Of a stretch of 64,000 nucleotides of DNA, positions 62,310 through 64,000 are shown piece by piece. The notes beneath the pieces are model-generated. The model saw only the letters and a program-made list of their open reading frames with translations. It did no database searches and was not told the DNA's origin. The stretch is from Pseudomonas nitroreducens (lineage in GTDB: Bacteria > Pseudomonadota > Gammaproteobacteria > Pseudomonadales > Pseudomonadaceae): positions 372,001 through 436,000 of the forward strand of contig NZ_JALJXP010000002.1 of assembly GCF_024170165.1 (NCBI RefSeq), in the 5' to 3' direction. A program made the translations under genes and the position numbers. Within the stretch, counting starts at the first letter, position 1, and the number at the start of each line of letters is the position of its first letter.

Positions 62310-62849
62310 TTAACGCTCGCCCATCAGCCATTCCACTTGCAGCTCGTGCTGGCCGCGTTCGTCGGTGACGAAGAGGGTCCCTTCGCTGATCATCACGGTC
62401 CAGTTGATCGAGCGCGGCAGATCGCGGGAGATTTCCTCCAGCGGCTCCTGGGGCACGGCGACGACGTTGAGGTTCTTCAGGTGGCGCACGCTGTCGAGCA
62501 CCTTGGTGGTCCACACGCGCAGGTTGCCGTAGGCGACCAGGGTCAGCTTCTCGCAGCGGCGCGAGCACCAGGTCAGGCGCTCGGCGTCGGGCTGGCCGAC
62601 TTCGATCCAGTGCAGCACGCGGTCGTCCAGGCTCTTTTCCCAGAGCGAGGGCTCTTCCACGTCCGACAGGCCGCGCCCGAAAGCCAGTTGCTCGTTGTAC
62701 CAGATGACGTAGGCGAGCAGGCGCACCGCCAGGCGTTCCTCGGTTTCCGAAGGGTGACGGGCGACGGTGAAGCGCAGGGTCTCGTAGACCCCACGGTCGA
62801 GGTCGGTCAGGCTGATATCGGCTTTGTAGGGCGTGGCGGACAGGGCCAT
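62310..62849 (-). CDS. yaeQ: YaeQ family protein
   Basis: A 179-residue protein matching YaeQ end to end: YKADISLTDLDRGVYETLRF, HPSETEERLAVRLLAYVIWY, EVGQPDAERLTWCSRRCEKL and the C-terminal NWTVMISEGTLFVTDERGQH. The fold is related to PD-(D/E)XK nucleases. The family was once thought to offset loss of RfaH; the activity is uncertain. The start at 62849 is chosen from homology; the longer open frame upstream overlaps the next gene. It lies 67 bases before recJ. Confidence 0.93.
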   Translation of the reverse strand: MALSATPYKADISLTDLDRGVYETLRFTVARHPSETEERLAVRLLAYVIWYNEQLAFGRGLSDVEEPSLWEKSLDDRVLHWIEVGQPDAERLTWCSRRCEKLTLVAYGNLRVWTTKVLDSVRHLKNLNVVAVPQEPLEEISRDLPRSINWTVMISEGTLFVTDERGQHELQVEWLMGER

Positions 62850-62910
62850 GGGGGTTCCCGGCGAATTTTCGAAGGCGGCAAGTCTACCGCGAAAGCACAG
62901 GTGCCGTGGC

Positions 62911-64000
62911 TCAAGTCCGTGGACGCCGGTCGGCTCCCGGCTCCGGTGCGGCCAGTTCGATGCGGTTGCGGCCCTTGGCCTTGGCGGCGTAGAGCGCCTG
63001 GTCGGCCAGCGACAGCAGGCGCAGCAGGTCATGCCCGGCCTCGCGCGTGGTAGCGATGCCGATGCTGACGCTGAGCTGGCCCTCGGCCATGAACGGCAGC
63101 TCGGCGAACTCGCGGCGTACTCGCTCGGCGACCTGGCAGGCGCCTTCGGTATCGGCGGCCACCAGCAGGCAGGCGAATTCCTCGCCGCCGATGCGGGCGA
63201 ACTGGTCGTGCTTGCGCATCCGCGAGGCGGTGATGCGGCTGAACTCCACCAGCACGCGATCGCCGGCGGGATGGCCGAAGGAATCGTTGAGGCGCTTGAA
63301 GTTGTCCAGGTCGCAGAGCAGCAACGAGGCCTGCTCACCGCGCTCGGCGCACAGGCGCAGCAGGCGCTCGCCGGTTTCCATGAAGGCGCGGCGGTTGCCC
63401 ACGCCGGTCAGCGGGTCGCTCAGGGCGGCGCTGCGGAACTGCAGCTCGGCGCGCTCCTTGACCATCGCCAGGGTGGCGAAGGCGATGCCGATGGCGAACA
63501 GCATGGTCTCGAAGACCAGGAAGGTGAAGAAAGTCGAGCCCTGGCCGTTGTTCGCCACACTCTGGAAAGGCATGCCGCGGTCCACTGCCAGGCGCACGCC
63601 GTAGACCAGCGTGTGGAAGATCAGCAGCGCCAGGGTCGGGCGCAGCTCCACTTCCAGCTTGAGGCGGCTGCGCCAGAGTTCGGCGAGGGACGCCAGGCAA
63701 TAGACAATGGTGATCGACGTGCTGACCAGCACCCGCGCCGCCAGCGACTCATAGAAGGCCGGGACCAGGCAGAGCACCGCCCAGAACGCCGCGCCCGCAC
63801 CGATCAGCGGCCAGTTCGGCCTGCGCCCGGCGAACACCCGCATGGCCGTCCAGGTCAGCGCCGAGCACAGGTGCAGGACGACGTTGCCGAGCAGGATCGC
63901 CACCCAGTCGATGCCCATGCCGCGCAAGGTGGCAAGGAAGGTGCCGATGGCGCCCAGCAGCAGCGCGGCACTCATGTAGCCGAGGGTCGGGTCGCGGCGG
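62911..64000 (-). CDS. Membrane-bound diguanylate cyclase (5' end beyond right edge)
   Basis: This protein makes c-di-GMP from GTP. The visible part is at least 354 residues from an internal ATG at 63975, and the frame stays open to the window edge (codons for RRDPTLGY precede that Met), so the true start probably lies outside. The N-terminal section has several membrane helices (LLLGAIGTFLATL, WVAILLGNVVLHLCSALTWT, FFTFLVFETMLFAIGIAFAT). The C-terminal GGDEF domain begins at DPLTGVGNRRAF, with active site GGEEF and the RxxD inhibitory site as RKHD five residues before it. A second c-di-GMP source in the window besides WspR. Confidence 0.93.
   Translation of the reverse strand, partial: RRDPTLGYMSAALLLGAIGTFLATLRGMGIDWVAILLGNVVLHLCSALTWTAMRVFAGRRPNWPLIGAGAAFWAVLCLVPAFYESLAARVLVSTSITIVYCLASLAELWRSRLKLEVELRPTLALLIFHTLVYGVRLAVDRGMPFQSVANNGQGSTFFTFLVFETMLFAIGIAFATLAMVKERAELQFRSAALSDPLTGVGNRRAFMETGERLLRLCAERGEQASLLLCDLDNFKRLNDSFGHPAGDRVLVEFSRITASRMRKHDQFARIGGEEFACLLVAADTEGACQVAERVRREFAELPFMAEGQLSVSIGIATTREAGHDLLRLLSLADQALYAAKAKGRNRIELAAPEPGADRRPRT

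Overview
The window is high-GC DNA of a Pseudomonas. The order lysS, prfB, wspR-F-E-D-C-B-A at the left, an MHS-family transporter, GMC oxidoreductase and LysR trio in the middle, spdH, then an old-yellow-enzyme gene before recJ at the right follows, from memory, PAO1 PA3700-PA3725. Two things argue against P. aeruginosa itself: large blocks of extra genes, and no lasB between the old-yellow-enzyme gene and recJ. A relative in the P. aeruginosa/nitroreducens/citronellolis group is the best guess. Intergenic spaces are full of short REP palindromes, and there are three copies of a longer structured repeat.

Layout. 1-2151: lysS (cut by the left edge) and prfB, with its programmed +1 frameshift. 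2271-10635: complete Wsp surface-sensing operon making c-di-GMP. 10838-14715: YqaA-like membrane protein, a chemoreceptor, a lipoprotein, a repeat-filled gap and a small hypothetical gene. 14916-32732: catabolic island. 32981-37912: DUF5713 protein, transporter/GMC/LysR. 38013-41542: ecotin, two DUF533 paralogues, LysR. 41778-51965: polyamine block (two aminobutyraldehyde dehydrogenases around a YdcSTUV ABC importer, then spermidine dehydrogenase and a SnoaL-like protein). 52155-55495: soluble chemoreceptor with reversed domain order, a small unknown gene, and a PEGA-protein/TssQ-like pair. 55650-60331: old yellow enzyme and a PepSY-type cluster. 60527-64000: recJ, yaeQ and a diguanylate cyclase cut by the right edge.

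The most interesting part is the island at 14.9-32.7 kb. Six copies of a palindrome (core TGGTATACCA, extended TATTATGGTATACCATAATA) lie upstream of a DUF1185/hydrolase/aldehyde dehydrogenase/flavin reductase operon, a spermidine/putrescine-type ABC importer, a RibB paralogue with a divergent DUF1330 gene, an NCS1 permease, a second flavin reductase, and a luciferase-like monooxygenase with a divergent chemoreceptor. A GntR/FCD regulator encoded in the island is the natural candidate to bind them. I infer one regulon that senses, swims towards, imports and oxidatively degrades an unknown, probably nitrogen-containing, compound. It uses an FMN-dependent two-component monooxygenase and brings its own flavin-precursor enzyme. 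Substrate and pathway order are inference.

The polyamine block looks more conventional: import by YdcSTUV, cleavage by SpdH, and oxidation of the aminoaldehyde products by the two dehydrogenases.
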